DNA of 64,000 nt from DAIDKA01 sp036498905 (GTDB lineage Bacteria > Pseudomonadota > Gammaproteobacteria > Steroidobacterales > Steroidobacteraceae), in assembly GCA_036498905.1 (NCBI GenBank), contig DASYER010000095.1, forward strand, positions 1 to 64,000, given 5' to 3'. Every line of letters starts with the position of its first letter. The first letter of the stretch is position 1. Made by a program: the position numbers and the translations under genes. The notes beneath the pieces are model-generated. The model worked only from the letters and a program-made list of their open reading frames with translations. It had not been told where the DNA came from and made no database searches. Below, in pieces: positions 6,456 through 16,396 of the stretch.

Positions 6456-8174
6456 CTACAGGCGGGCCAGCCAAGCATCAATCACGGCGCAGCGCCCTGC
6501 GGCAATGGCCTGCAGTGCACGCTGCAGCGCGGGCGCGACCTCTTCGGGTCTTCTGACGATCTCGGCATGCGCCCCACCGGCCGCAGCAGCGATTCCGGAG
6601 TAATCCGGCGGCGGTTCAAAGCGGATGTCCAGCTCCGCGGCGCGGCTGCCGAACCCATCGGGATGCACGCCCAGCATCGAGAACTTCGGTGCGCGCCATC
6701 CCTGGTTGTTGAAGATCACCTGCAGGAACGGGGTGCGGTAGCGTCGGGCAATCCAATGCACCGTCGCCGGTATCGAAAACATGTAGGTGCCATCGCCGGT
6801 GAAGGCGCAAACCAATGCGTCCGGACGCGCCAGCTTCACGCCGATGGCGGCGCCGCCATTCCAGCCCAGTGAACCTCCGCCGCTGACAAAGTAGGTGCCG
6901 GGCTTGCGGCGACCCGCGTGATTGGTCACCACATGGAAATTGGTCACCGCCTCGCTCAGCACCAGCGCATCCTCACCGATGGCCTCGCGCACCTGCGCCG
7001 TGACGTATTCGGCGCTGAGGAATTCGCCCGGCTGTTCCAGCTTCAGCCGCTCCGCGCGCAGCTCCTCATGGCGGTGTCCGAGCTGAGCGGCACGACCGCG
7101 AACGGCGGCCGCATCGATGGTCAGAGTATCCAATGCGGCGTTGATCTGGCGTAGCGCGGTCGCGCAATCGGCCCGCCAGGCGCGCGTCGCGCGCAGGTAC
7201 CACAGCGGCATCTGTGCTTTGAGCGGATCAACGTCGATGTGCAGGATCTGGGCATCCGCCGCGGGGCGGTTGATCAAGGGGATCCATGGCACATCACTAT
7301 CCAGGACCAGGATGGTGTCGCTTTCCGCAAGCGCCGGATTCTGGCGCTTCTCATTCCACTGGTAGCCCTGGTGCAGAGGATCGTCGGGAGGAAAGTTCAC
7401 GCTCGAGGGCACCGACTCCAGAACTCCCATGGCGAGTCGGTGGCACAGCCGGGTCAGCTCCGCAACCGCCGCCACGTTGCGCCCCAGGTAGGTCGTGACT
7501 GCCAGCGGCCGCCGCGCCGCCACCAGCGCCCGCGCCACCTCCAGGGCATCCTCCGGCGCCAGAGCGCCGGCGCCGAGCCGCGGCCACAGCCGCACCTCCT
7601 CAGCATGCGGCGTGACTTCCTGCTCCAGGATCTCGCGCGCCGCCACCAGGTAAGTCGGACCCTTCGGATCGCTGCTGGCCACCTGCAGCGCCCGATGCAC
7701 GATCTGCGGGGCGTTCGCGCCGATCCGGATCTCGTTGTCGTAGCGCATGTAGCCGCGCACCAGGCCGCGTTGATCGAAGACATCCTGGATCCAGTGGATG
7801 AACTCATTGCGGCTGCCGCGCGCCTCGCCCTCCTGGGTGGCCGGGGACATTCCGGCGATGATCAGCACCGGCACCCGCCCCTTGGCCGCATTGTGGACAG
7901 CCCCGGCCAGCGCCTGGGTGCCGCATTCCACATGCACCAGGACGGCCTGGGCCTTGCCGCTGACCACGGCGTGGCCATGCGCCGCGCTCAGCGCCACCAT
8001 TTCATTCGGGCAGGTGATCACATCGGGATAGGGAAACTCCCCGTCCTGCCGGGACGCGCGGGCCAGGGCATACGCTTCCATGACAGCACTGTGATCGCTG
8101 CCCAGGTTGACGAACAGGTACTGAACGCCCGCTTCACGCAGGGCCGACAACATTGCTGAGCTGGTGGTGTACAT
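6456..8174 (-). CDS. thiamine-diphosphate-dependent enzyme (decarboxylase/acetolactate synthase family)
   Basis: 572 aa with the three-domain layout of the POX/ALS/benzoylformate decarboxylase family. The N-terminal PYR domain has the catalytic Glu in CPNEMVALSAAHGHA and the VHVECGTQALAGAVHNA segment. The C-terminal PP domain has GDGTYMF followed by IFNNQGW, the GDG...NN motif that binds Mg-ThDP. Substrate cannot be told from sequence; candidates are a 2-oxo acid or an acyloin. The ATG at 8174 lacks a clear Shine-Dalgarno. It is divergent from the SDR/aldo-keto pair with a 109-bp shared promoter region, suggesting co-regulated catabolic steps. Confidence 0.85.
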   Translation of the reverse strand: MYTTSSAMLSALREAGVQYLFVNLGSDHSAVMEAYALARASRQDGEFPYPDVITCPNEMVALSAAHGHAVVSGKAQAVLVHVECGTQALAGAVHNAAKGRVPVLIIAGMSPATQEGEARGSRNEFIHWIQDVFDQRGLVRGYMRYDNEIRIGANAPQIVHRALQVASSDPKGPTYLVAAREILEQEVTPHAEEVRLWPRLGAGALAPEDALEVARALVAARRPLAVTTYLGRNVAAVAELTRLCHRLAMGVLESVPSSVNFPPDDPLHQGYQWNEKRQNPALAESDTILVLDSDVPWIPLINRPAADAQILHIDVDPLKAQMPLWYLRATRAWRADCATALRQINAALDTLTIDAAAVRGRAAQLGHRHEELRAERLKLEQPGEFLSAEYVTAQVREAIGEDALVLSEAVTNFHVVTNHAGRRKPGTYFVSGGGSLGWNGGAAIGVKLARPDALVCAFTGDGTYMFSIPATVHWIARRYRTPFLQVIFNNQGWRAPKFSMLGVHPDGFGSRAAELDIRFEPPPDYSGIAAAAGGAHAEIVRRPEEVAPALQRALQAIAAGRCAVIDAWLARL

Positions 8175-8283
8175 AACGGTATTTTACGGCACGAGGGCGT
8201 TGAAGTATGGATAAAAGCGCATCAGGCCACACGGAGTGCGCCGAGTGCCTTAAACTTTACGTCACCAAAGTTGAGGTGCAGCC

Positions 8284-9114
8284 ATGGGAGAGATGCTCAA
8301 GGGGCGGGTGGCCATCGTAACCGGCGCCGGCCGGGGCTTTGGCCGGGCCATCGCAATGCGCTACGCCGGTGAAGGCGCCGCCGTCGCCGTCACCTCCCGC
8401 ACGTTCAGTGAACTGCAGGCCACGGTGGAGGACATCGGCCGGATCGGCGGACGTGCCATCGCCGTTGCGGGCGATGTGACCAATCCTGCCGACGTCGACC
8501 GGGTCGTCTCCACCACCGAGCAGGAACTCGGACCTGTCAGTCTGCTGGTGAGCAATGCCGGCGTCCCCGGGCCCTTCGGTCCGGTGTGGTCGGTGAATGC
8601 GGAACAATGGGTCGCGGCCCAGTACGTGCACATCCGCGCACCCTTCTACTACATGCAGCGCGTCATGCCCGGCATGGTCGAGCGCCGCGCCGGCACCGTG
8701 ATCCTGGTGTCGGCGATCGCCAGCCGCATCGTCGCGCCCTACCTGAGCGCCTATTGTCTGGGCAAGATCGCACAGACCCGCCTCGCCGCCGTGGCGGCCG
8801 CGGAGAGTCGCGAATTTGGGGTTGACGTGTTCTCCATCGACCCGGGCTTCGTCTACACCGGCATGGCCGAGGACACCGCGAACAGTCCCGATGCGCAGCG
8901 CTGGCTGCCGGGCATGGTGGACCGGCTACGCTCGGTGCGCGAGTCGCCGCATCGCAATGCCGACCTGGTGCGCTGTGCGCAGCGCTGCCTCGATCTTGCC
9001 AGCGGCCGATACAGCGCGCTCTCGGGTCGCTATCTGGAACTGGGTGATGATCTGGATGCCGCAGTCCGCGACGCCACGGCGGCGGCGGCCGTGGGCAAGG
9101 TCGCCACGCACTGA
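8284..9114 (+). CDS. SDR-family oxidoreductase
   Basis: 276 aa. The Rossmann motif TGAGRGFG lies near residue 14, followed by NAG in LLVSNAGVPGP. The catalytic Ser is in LVSAIASRI and the Tyr-Lys pair in SAYCLGK (YxxxK). It is an NAD(P)-dependent alcohol/ketone oxidoreductase of the classical type. The start has GAGGTG about 7 nt upstream. The gene is followed after 16 bp by an aldo/keto reductase and they probably share a transcript. Confidence 0.88.
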   Translation: MGEMLKGRVAIVTGAGRGFGRAIAMRYAGEGAAVAVTSRTFSELQATVEDIGRIGGRAIAVAGDVTNPADVDRVVSTTEQELGPVSLLVSNAGVPGPFGPVWSVNAEQWVAAQYVHIRAPFYYMQRVMPGMVERRAGTVILVSAIASRIVAPYLSAYCLGKIAQTRLAAVAAAESREFGVDVFSIDPGFVYTGMAEDTANSPDAQRWLPGMVDRLRSVRESPHRNADLVRCAQRCLDLASGRYSALSGRYLELGDDLDAAVRDATAAAAVGKVATH

Positions 9115-9130
9115 GCGAAGGAACAAATCG

Positions 9131-10162
9131 ATGCGCATGAAGAAGTTCGGCAACACCGGCCTGGTGGTCTCGGAGATCTGTCTGGGCGCGATGACCTTCG
9201 GTGGCAGCGAGGGCATGTGGGCGCAGATCGCCAGCGTCGGGCAGGCCAGCGCTGATGAACTGATAAAGACCGCCTTCGATGGCGGCGTGAATTTCTTCGA
9301 TACCGCCAATGTGTACTCGGGCGGTCGCTCCGAGGAGATCCTGGGCCAGGCCCTGCGCAATCTCGGCCTGCCCCGCGATCAGTTCGTGCTCGCGACCAAG
9401 GTGCTCGGCCGCGCGGGCCCCGGGGTGAATCAGCTGGGTCTGTCGCGCTACCACATCATGACTGCGCTCGATGCCAGCCTGCGGCGCCTGCAGCTGGACC
9501 ACGTGGATCTGTACCAGATACACGGCACCGATCCGTTGACGCCGATCGAGGAAACCCTGGACGCGCTGGATGACTGCGTGCGCGCCGGCAAGGTGCGCTA
9601 CCTGGGAGTCAGCAACCATGCCGCCTGGCACATCGCCAAGTCACTGGGGATCAGTGAACGCAAGAGCCTGGCGCGCTTTGAGAGCATCCAGGCTTATTAC
9701 TCCATTGCCGGCCGCGAACTGGAGCGCGAGATCGTGCCGCTGGCGAACGATCAGCGACTGGCCATCATGCCCTGGAGTCCGCTCGCGGGCGGTTTCCTGT
9801 CCGGCAAATTCAAACCCGATGGCCAGGGCCCCGAAGGCGCGCGCCGCACGACATTTGATTTCCCGCCCGTGGATCGCGAGAAAGCCTTCCGCATCATCGA
9901 AGTCATGCGCCCGGTCGCCGCCCGGCACGAGGTTTCAGTGGCCCGCATTGCGCTGGCGTGGCTGCTGCATCAAAGCGCAGTCACCAGCGTCATCATCGGC
10001 GCCAAGAATCGCGAACAGCTGCAGGACAACATGGCGGCCACCGAGGTGAAGCTGAGCGCCGATGAGCTTGCCGCGCTGAATAAAGTCTCGGCCCTGACGC
10101 CGGAGTATCCGGGCTGGATGGTCGAACGGATGGGCGCCGATCGGCTGAACAGTCTGCGCTAA
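9131..10162 (+). CDS. aldo/keto reductase
   Basis: 343 aa, a TIM-barrel NADPH-dependent reductase. The catalytic tetrad is visible: Asp and Tyr in FFDTANVYSGGRSEE, Lys in VLATKVLG and His in YQIHGTDP. The C-terminal cofactor motif is VTSVIIGAKNREQLQDN. The start used here, ATG at 9131, has GAAGGA upstream and gives the standard KKFGNTGLVVSEICLGAM N-terminus; the reading frame continues upstream but inside the SDR gene. Its stop overlaps by 4 bp the stop of the convergent esterase gene. Confidence 0.9.
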   Translation: MRMKKFGNTGLVVSEICLGAMTFGGSEGMWAQIASVGQASADELIKTAFDGGVNFFDTANVYSGGRSEEILGQALRNLGLPRDQFVLATKVLGRAGPGVNQLGLSRYHIMTALDASLRRLQLDHVDLYQIHGTDPLTPIEETLDALDDCVRAGKVRYLGVSNHAAWHIAKSLGISERKSLARFESIQAYYSIAGRELEREIVPLANDQRLAIMPWSPLAGGFLSGKFKPDGQGPEGARRTTFDFPPVDREKAFRIIEVMRPVAARHEVSVARIALAWLLHQSAVTSVIIGAKNREQLQDNMAATEVKLSADELAALNKVSALTPEYPGWMVERMGADRLNSLR

Positions 10163-11688
10163 CGGGACGGCGCGGGTCGCGGAATCGCCGCCGCCAGATC
10201 CAGTCGCTGCGCGGCGAAGTCGCTGCGCACGAACTCCCCGGTGTTGCTGAATTCGAGCAACTGCTGATCATCCAGTTTCAGCGCCGGCCACGGTTCGGTC
10301 TTACTGGCCGGATTACCCGTGCTCACGAAGCGCGCCCAACGCTCCTGCATTGCCGCGACCACCGGCAGCGAATCGGCCTGATCCGGCGGATCACCCGGCA
10401 TCAGGTTCATGTGCCCGAACAGCGCATACACCTCATCCATGTGGGAGGCACCAGGCACCCGCGCGCGCTGCGACGGCCGTACGTATGAATAGTGGTAGAG
10501 GAAGGTCGGCCCCCCGTGGGAAGCGGACGCACGCGCCGCGGTGCGCGTCGGCGCGCCGATCATCATGTCGGTGGTGAGCTGCAGTTCAATCATGTCGGTG
10601 CGATTCGTGCCGTACCCGTCATAGACGGCCGTGACCCGCGGCCACGCCGTCGCCAGGCGCTGCGCGAGGCCCTTCGCGGCATTGGCGAAGAACCCGGCCT
10701 CGTAACTGTTGGAGCCGATCAACAGCGGCACTCGCACGTTCTGACCGTCATCAAACGCCGTCGCGACATCCTGCGTCAGCAGCTTGCCGTCGATCATCGG
10801 TCCGAAGTTTCCGGACAGCGCCGGTCCATCCCCCTGCACCTGCGCGGCGGACAATCTGCGCAACGCCGCTGCATCGCGCGCGTTCGGATCCCAGGCGGCC
10901 GCCGCGGCGATCCCGGCAGCCTGTGCCTTTTCAAACGACGTGGCGGGGGTGCTGAACACTCCGGACTCGATGATCGCCTTTGAAAACAATCCCACGGCCA
11001 GCGGCGAACTCATCAGATCGTATACGGCCGCGCCACCGGCAGACTGCCCGGCCAGTGTGACCTTGCGCGGGTCGCCGCCAAAAGCCTTGATGTTCGTCTG
11101 CACCCATTTGAGCGCGGCGAGCACGTCCATGAGGCCGTAGTTACCCTGAGGTTCATCAGGATTCGCCTGCGTCAGCGCCGGATGAGCCAGAAATCCGAAC
11201 TTGCCGAGCCGGTAGTTCAAGGTGACGACGATCATCCCCTGTCGGGCGAGGCTGGCCCCGTCATAGGTCGGCTGTGCGGCCGAGCCCACCATGAACGCAC
11301 CACCGTGCACCCACACCAGCACCGGCAGATGGCGCGGCTTGGGTTTATCGGCCACCCAGACATTCAGGAACAGGCAGTCCTCACTCATCGCCACCGGCGC
11401 CCGACCCCGGCCCTGCATGCATTCGGCACCGAACTGCAACGCATCGCGGCTGCCGCTCCAGGCGGCCGGGGGCTGCGGCGCGCGCCAGCGCAGCTCACCC
11501 ACCGGTGGCAGCGCATAGGGCACGCCGAGAAAACTGCGCACGCCATCGCGCTGCGCTCCGCGTAGCACTCCCGATGCAGTCTTGACGCTCGTGGTGGCGG
11601 AGGGCGCACCGTGCGCGAGGTCAAGGGATGCTGCGCACAGCAACGCGGCCAGCAGCACGCGTCGCAATGGCGCCTCCGCTCGCATCAT
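10159..11688 (-). CDS. type-B carboxylesterase
   Basis: 509 aa with signal peptide (LRRVLLAALLCAASLDLAHG). The family pattern is complete: EDCLFLNVWV, the oxyanion-hole region WVHGGAFMVGS, the nucleophile in LAGQSAGGAAVYD, the acid Glu in SNSYEAGFF and the His in GASHMDEVYALFG. It hydrolyses carboxylic esters in the periplasm or outside. Its ATG overlaps the stop of the PQQ dehydrogenase gene (ATGA), so it is translationally coupled in an ALDH - PQQ dehydrogenase - esterase operon. Release of an alcohol that the dehydrogenases then oxidise is a reasonable inference. Confidence 0.9.
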   Translation of the reverse strand: MMRAEAPLRRVLLAALLCAASLDLAHGAPSATTSVKTASGVLRGAQRDGVRSFLGVPYALPPVGELRWRAPQPPAAWSGSRDALQFGAECMQGRGRAPVAMSEDCLFLNVWVADKPKPRHLPVLVWVHGGAFMVGSAAQPTYDGASLARQGMIVVTLNYRLGKFGFLAHPALTQANPDEPQGNYGLMDVLAALKWVQTNIKAFGGDPRKVTLAGQSAGGAAVYDLMSSPLAVGLFSKAIIESGVFSTPATSFEKAQAAGIAAAAAWDPNARDAAALRRLSAAQVQGDGPALSGNFGPMIDGKLLTQDVATAFDDGQNVRVPLLIGSNSYEAGFFANAAKGLAQRLATAWPRVTAVYDGYGTNRTDMIELQLTTDMMIGAPTRTAARASASHGGPTFLYHYSYVRPSQRARVPGASHMDEVYALFGHMNLMPGDPPDQADSLPVVAAMQERWARFVSTGNPASKTEPWPALKLDDQQLLEFSNTGEFVRSDFAAQRLDLAAAIPRPAPSR

Positions 11689-13889
11689 TTTCCGGGTCCC
11701 GCACCCGCGGCGGCATTTGCCGCCTTGGCCTCCGCGACACTCTCATTCACGCGGTGCGTCACGTAGGCACGAATCAATTCGATCGATTTCGGCTGCAGCA
11801 CACTGCCAAAGGCAACCATGCCCTTGGGCTCGAGAATGCCGTCGTGCACGATCTTCTGGAACAGATTGGGGTCGCGCAGCGCTTCCGAATAGCGCAGATC
11901 CGGCAGCACGCCACCGCTCACCGCGGTATCACCGTGGCAGTTGTTGCAGAAGGTGTGGTACTCAAGCTTCCCCTGCGCCACCAGCGACGCATTGCCAAGT
12001 TCCGGCAGTGCCGTAAGTACGGCGGTCGCAATCGGGGGTGGCACGGGAATCTTGTCGGTGCCGTCCAGCGCGAACACGACCACGCGCGGAATATTGCCGC
12101 GATCGATCTGCGTCTTCAGCGCCAACTCGCCCGCCGAGAACGCAAAGGCACCTCCCCAACCGGTCTCAACGGCAATGTACTGCTTGCCGGCCACCGCATA
12201 GCTGATCGGCGGCGCCAGGATGCCCGTCCCGGTCTGCACGCTCCACAGCAGCTTTCCGTCGCTGTCGTGGTAGGCACTGAACTTGCCCATGGCGTCGCCC
12301 TCGTAGACGACATGCCCGGCCGTGGCCAGCGTGCCGCCATTCCAGGGATGATTGACCTCCACGCGCCACACTTCCTTCTGCGTCACCGGATCCCACGCGG
12401 ACAGACGTCCCTTGAGCCCCTTGATGGCGGCCGCCTTGATCACCGGATCCTGCGGCAGGCTGCCGGCATTCATATCGACGCCGACGTTGAAGTCGAGCAA
12501 CGTGGGGTGGTATGACTTCTGGCCGATGTAGGGGAAAGACACCTCGATGACCGGGATGTACACCAGCCCGGTCTGCGGACTGAAGGACATCGGCATCCAG
12601 TTGTGCCCGCCGCCGGGGCCGGGTGCGCCGAGCCAAGGCTTGCCGGTGTGGTCGTACCGGGCTTCGGGATTGATCTGGGGACGGCCGGTTACCGGATCCA
12701 CGCCCTTGGCCCAATTCAGTGAATCGACGTACTGATGAATGCTGATCGGCTTGCCGGTCTGACGGTCGAGCACATAGAAGTAGCCATTCTTCGGCGCCTG
12801 CATGATGACGTGGCGCAGCTGGCCATCGATGGTCAGATCCGCCAGCACCAGCGACTGCGTCGCGCTGTAGTCCCACATCTCCCCGGGAGTGTTCTGGAAG
12901 TGCCAGACGTATTCACCGGTCTCCGGGCGCACGGCGATGATCGAGGTGATGAACAGGTCATCGCTGTATCCGGGCGAACGGAACTTCTTGTTCCACGGAC
13001 CGCCGTTGTCGGTACCGAAGTACAGCAGGTCCAGTTGCGGGTCATACGCCATGGCGTCCCACACCGTGCCGCCACCGCCGCCCTGCCACCATTGCCCATG
13101 CCAGGTCTTGCGGGCAATTTTATCCAGCACCTCATCCGAGGCGGCGCCGTCCTTGACGCCCGGCTTCCCGGGAACTGTGTAGAAGCGCCAGATGAGCTTG
13201 CCCGTGTCTGCGTCGTAGGCGGAGATGTAGCCGCGCGCGCTCTTCTCAGCGCCCCCATTGCCGATGATGACCTTGCCTTTGATGATGCGCGGCGCGCCGG
13301 TGATGGTGGCGCGCGAGCCTGCCGCGATGGTGCGGACGTCCCAAACCGGCTTGCCGGTGGCCGCATCGAGGGCCACCAGGCGGCCATCCAGCGTGCCCAG
13401 ATACAGCCGTCCTTGCCAGGCAGCAAGGCCGCGGTTGCCCACGTCACAGCAGGCATCGATGCCGGTATGACCCGGCACCTTCGGATCGTAGGTCCACTTC
13501 AGGGCACCGCTCGCCGCATCCAGTGCGAACACATGGCTCCAGGCCGTGGTCACGTACATCACGCCATCGATGATCAGTGGCGTCGACTCCTGCACTCGCG
13601 CATCCACCGGCAGGTCGAAATGCCAGCTCGGCTTCAGACCCGCGACATTGCCGGCATTGATCTGCTGCAGCGGACTGAAGCGATGTTCATCGTAAGTGCG
13701 ACCGTAGGTGAGCCAGTTGTCACCCTCCCCGCCCGCTGCCAGCAGACGCGCGGCATCGACCGGCATGGGCGTGGGCGCCGCTGCGGGTGCCGGCGCCGAG
13801 CCGGCATTCACGGCGACGCCGGAGTCGCCGTGCTGACTGCAACCCGCGACCAGCATCAGGCAGGCCAGGACCAAGGCGCTGCAGCGCAT
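11685..13889 (-). CDS. PQQ-dependent quinohaemoprotein alcohol dehydrogenase
   Basis: 734 aa. A lipoprotein-type signal ends in LMLVAGC (Cys17). The eight-bladed propeller contains the vicinal Cys147-Cys148 pair in GIDACCDVG that contacts PQQ. The catalytic-Asp region is GEMWDYSATQ; the residue two after this Asp is Ser, whereas lanthanide-dependent enzymes carry a second Asp there, so a calcium enzyme is more likely. The C-terminus is a cytochrome c domain with FCNNCHG (about residue 650) and a Met ligand in GMVAFG. It oxidises alcohols in the periplasm and passes electrons to the respiratory chain. It lies between an aldehyde dehydrogenase and an esterase in one operon. Confidence 0.92.
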   Translation of the reverse strand: MRCSALVLACLMLVAGCSQHGDSGVAVNAGSAPAPAAAPTPMPVDAARLLAAGGEGDNWLTYGRTYDEHRFSPLQQINAGNVAGLKPSWHFDLPVDARVQESTPLIIDGVMYVTTAWSHVFALDAASGALKWTYDPKVPGHTGIDACCDVGNRGLAAWQGRLYLGTLDGRLVALDAATGKPVWDVRTIAAGSRATITGAPRIIKGKVIIGNGGAEKSARGYISAYDADTGKLIWRFYTVPGKPGVKDGAASDEVLDKIARKTWHGQWWQGGGGGTVWDAMAYDPQLDLLYFGTDNGGPWNKKFRSPGYSDDLFITSIIAVRPETGEYVWHFQNTPGEMWDYSATQSLVLADLTIDGQLRHVIMQAPKNGYFYVLDRQTGKPISIHQYVDSLNWAKGVDPVTGRPQINPEARYDHTGKPWLGAPGPGGGHNWMPMSFSPQTGLVYIPVIEVSFPYIGQKSYHPTLLDFNVGVDMNAGSLPQDPVIKAAAIKGLKGRLSAWDPVTQKEVWRVEVNHPWNGGTLATAGHVVYEGDAMGKFSAYHDSDGKLLWSVQTGTGILAPPISYAVAGKQYIAVETGWGGAFAFSAGELALKTQIDRGNIPRVVVFALDGTDKIPVPPPIATAVLTALPELGNASLVAQGKLEYHTFCNNCHGDTAVSGGVLPDLRYSEALRDPNLFQKIVHDGILEPKGMVAFGSVLQPKSIELIRAYVTHRVNESVAEAKAANAAAGAGPGK

Positions 13890-13936
13890 GAGATTTCCCC
13901 CTCGACTACCGCGATTGTTTAATCGAATTCTCTACA

Positions 13937-15451
13937 TCACAGCGCAATACACACGGACTTGATCTCCGTGTAGTGCTCAAAAACGCTGTGCGCATGTTCG
14001 CGGCCGAATCCGGACTGCTTGTAGCCGCCGAAGGGCATGGCGGGGTCCACGAAGCCGTGACAGTTTACCCACACCGTACCCGCACGCACCTTCGGCACCA
14101 GGCGATGGATGGCGCTGATGTCCCGACCCCAGATGCTTGCCCCCAGACCATAGGGGGAATCATTGGCCATGGCCGCGATTTCATCCAGTTCATCAAAGCG
14201 CTGCGCTACCAGCACCGGCCCGAAAATCTCCTCGCGCACCACGGACATGTCCTGGCGGACATTCGCCAGAACCGTCGGCTTCACGTAGTAACCCTGGCCG
14301 GAAGGCGCCTCACCCCCGGTCATGACCTTTGCGCCGCCCTTGCGACCGGCCTCGATGTAGCCGAGCACCCGATCCTGCTGTTCCTTCGAGACCAGCGGGC
14401 CCATTTCGGTGTGCGGATCGAGCCCGGGGCCTAAGCGAATTTTCGCCGCGGCCTGGCTGACTCCCTCCACGACCTGGTCGAACACCTTGCTATGGGCATA
14501 CAGCCGCGAGCCTGCCGCACAGACCTGTCCGGCATTGAAGAAAATCGCATTGGCCGCGCCGCCGATCACGGCATCGAGGTTGGCGTCCGGCAGCACGATG
14601 ACCGGAGACTTGCCGCCCAGTTCCAGGGACACGCGCTTGAGTGTGTCCGTCGCGGATTTGTTGATGAGCTTGCCCACCGACGTCGAGCCGGTGAACGCGA
14701 CTTTATCGACCCCCGGATGTGCGACCAGCGCGGCACCGGTGGTCTCACCATTGCCGGTGAGGATATTCACCACATCGGGTGGAAATCCCGCCTCGGTGAT
14801 CAGCTCACCCAGACGCAGCGCGGACAGCGGCGTCTGTTCGGCAGGCTTGAGGATGCAGGTGCAGCCGGAAGCCAGCGCCGGGCCGAGCTTCCACGCCGCC
14901 ATCGCAAGCGGGAAGTTCCAGGGAATGATCTGGGCCACGACGCCGACCGGCTCGCGCAATGTGTAGGTGTGGAACTTCGAACCCGGACCGGCCGAAATCG
15001 AGGTATTGAATGTCGCGCCTTCAAGCTTCGTGGCCCAGCCGGCCATGTACCTGAAGTAGTCGCGGCTTCCCGGGACATCCACCACGCTGGCGATGAATTT
15101 GGTCTTGCCGTTGTCCAGGCTCTCCAGTTCGGCCAGCTCATCGGCGTGCTTGTCGATCAGATCCGACAGCCTCCACAACAGCGCCTCGCGCTGCACGGGG
15201 AGCATGTCGTGCCAGGGTCCCTTCTCGAAGGCGGTGCGTGCGGCCGTTACTGCCCGATCCACATCCGCCGCATTGGCATCGGCCACCTCGGCAATCTGTC
15301 GTCCGGAGGACGGATCGAGCACCGGAATACGTCCTGCGGAACGGGATTCGACCCACTCCCCGCCGATCAGCAACCGCGGCGGACGCTTCAGGAAACGGGC
15401 GACGGTCGCGGAGGGCTCGGGCTGGGAAGCGATTTCGATGGCGGCGTTCAC
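13937..15451 (-). CDS. NAD(P)-dependent aldehyde dehydrogenase
   Basis: 504 aa. The frame starts at GTG 15451 with AAGGAG about 9 nt upstream. It has IIPWNFPLAMAAWKLGPAL, the cofactor motif FTGSTSVG, catalytic Glu in SLELGGKSPVI and catalytic Cys in NAGQVCAAGSR; the C-terminus has MPFGGYKQSGFGRE. It is a class of broad-range aldehyde dehydrogenases. It heads the operon with the PQQ alcohol dehydrogenase, although it would be cytosolic, so the pair would act on either side of the inner membrane. Confidence 0.92.
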   Translation of the reverse strand: MNAAIEIASQPEPSATVARFLKRPPRLLIGGEWVESRSAGRIPVLDPSSGRQIAEVADANAADVDRAVTAARTAFEKGPWHDMLPVQREALLWRLSDLIDKHADELAELESLDNGKTKFIASVVDVPGSRDYFRYMAGWATKLEGATFNTSISAGPGSKFHTYTLREPVGVVAQIIPWNFPLAMAAWKLGPALASGCTCILKPAEQTPLSALRLGELITEAGFPPDVVNILTGNGETTGAALVAHPGVDKVAFTGSTSVGKLINKSATDTLKRVSLELGGKSPVIVLPDANLDAVIGGAANAIFFNAGQVCAAGSRLYAHSKVFDQVVEGVSQAAAKIRLGPGLDPHTEMGPLVSKEQQDRVLGYIEAGRKGGAKVMTGGEAPSGQGYYVKPTVLANVRQDMSVVREEIFGPVLVAQRFDELDEIAAMANDSPYGLGASIWGRDISAIHRLVPKVRAGTVWVNCHGFVDPAMPFGGYKQSGFGREHAHSVFEHYTEIKSVCIAL

Positions 15452-15538
15452 GGCGGGATACTCCTTGGCGCGGGTTTCGCGAGTCTACCGCGCCGCGGCC
15501 CTTTACGGCAGCGCTGCCCGCAGTGTAAAACCCACCGG

Positions 15539-16396
15539 ATGAATACCCAGGTTGATCTGCTTGCCTCCTACTGGACTTTGGCCGTCGGCGCGGTGCCGCA
15601 TACCGGTCCTGAATACAGTTCCGTCGACTTTCGCACGCGCGTCGAGCAGGCCGCCAAGGCGGGCTTCACGGGCATGGGTCTGTGGCACGCCGACCTCGAA
15701 TACACGCAGCGCCGCCACTCCCTCGCGGAAATGAACCGGATCCTGAAGGACAACGGCATCCGTCACGTCGAGCTGGAGTTCCTGACCGGCTGGTTCAATG
15801 ACGGCGCGGAGAAGGCCCAGTCGGACGTCACGAAGAAGCTACTGTTGGAGGCTGCGGCCGCCCTGGGCGCCCGGGCCATCAAGGTGGGCGATTTCAGCAA
15901 CCAGAAATGTCCCTTCCCGAAGCTGATCGATCGCTTCGCCGGGCTATGCCGCGAGGCCGAAGCCTATGGCACCCGGGTTGCCTTCGAAATGATGCCCTTC
16001 AGCATCATCAGCTCGCTGGAGGATGCCCTCGCATTGGCAAAGGGCGCCGATGCGAAGAACGGCGGGATCTTCTTCGACCTGTGGCACATGGTGAAGCTGA
16101 ACATTCCCTACGACAACGTCGCGAATTTCCCCGCCAAGTACCGCCTCGGCATGGAAATCAACGACGGCTTCTCCCGTGAGCACTCCATGCCCGACATGGT
16201 CGAGGAGACCACCGGCTTCCGGCAGTTGTGCGGCGATGGCGAGTTCGATATCAAAAGCTTCGTGTCCAAGATCATCGCGGCCGGGTGGACCGGCCCGTGG
16301 GGCATCGAAGTGCTGAACAAGAAACTGCGCCAGGAGGATATCCATACCCTGGCGCCGAAGGTGTACCGGACCACGATCGCGCAGTTTACGGGCTGA
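15539..16396 (+). CDS. sugar phosphate isomerase/epimerase-like TIM-barrel protein
   Basis: 285 aa from the ATG at 15539. The sequence matches the xylose-isomerase-like TIM barrel (AP endonuclease 2 superfamily): RVEQAAKAGFTGMGLWHADL, the metal-ligand Glu in VAFEMMPF, Asp/His in FFDLWHMVK, and a final Glu in GIEVLNKK. These enzymes isomerise or epimerise sugars or related polyols, or act on keto acids; the substrate is not clear. A longer open frame to the left is the shadow of the aldehyde dehydrogenase. It is divergent from that gene (87 bp apart), suggesting shared regulation, and convergent with a TonB receptor. Confidence 0.82.
   Translation: MNTQVDLLASYWTLAVGAVPHTGPEYSSVDFRTRVEQAAKAGFTGMGLWHADLEYTQRRHSLAEMNRILKDNGIRHVELEFLTGWFNDGAEKAQSDVTKKLLLEAAAALGARAIKVGDFSNQKCPFPKLIDRFAGLCREAEAYGTRVAFEMMPFSIISSLEDALALAKGADAKNGGIFFDLWHMVKLNIPYDNVANFPAKYRLGMEINDGFSREHSMPDMVEETTGFRQLCGDGEFDIKSFVSKIIAAGWTGPWGIEVLNKKLRQEDIHTLAPKVYRTTIAQFTG

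Noticed and set aside
12735..13922. 395-codon plus-strand frame opposite the PQQ dehydrogenase
   Set aside because: Antisense shadow of a gene with clear PQQ and haem motifs.
14492..15538. Upstream extension of the TIM-barrel isomerase frame
   Set aside because: It lies opposite the aldehyde dehydrogenase and has shadow composition; the family N-terminus starts at 15539.
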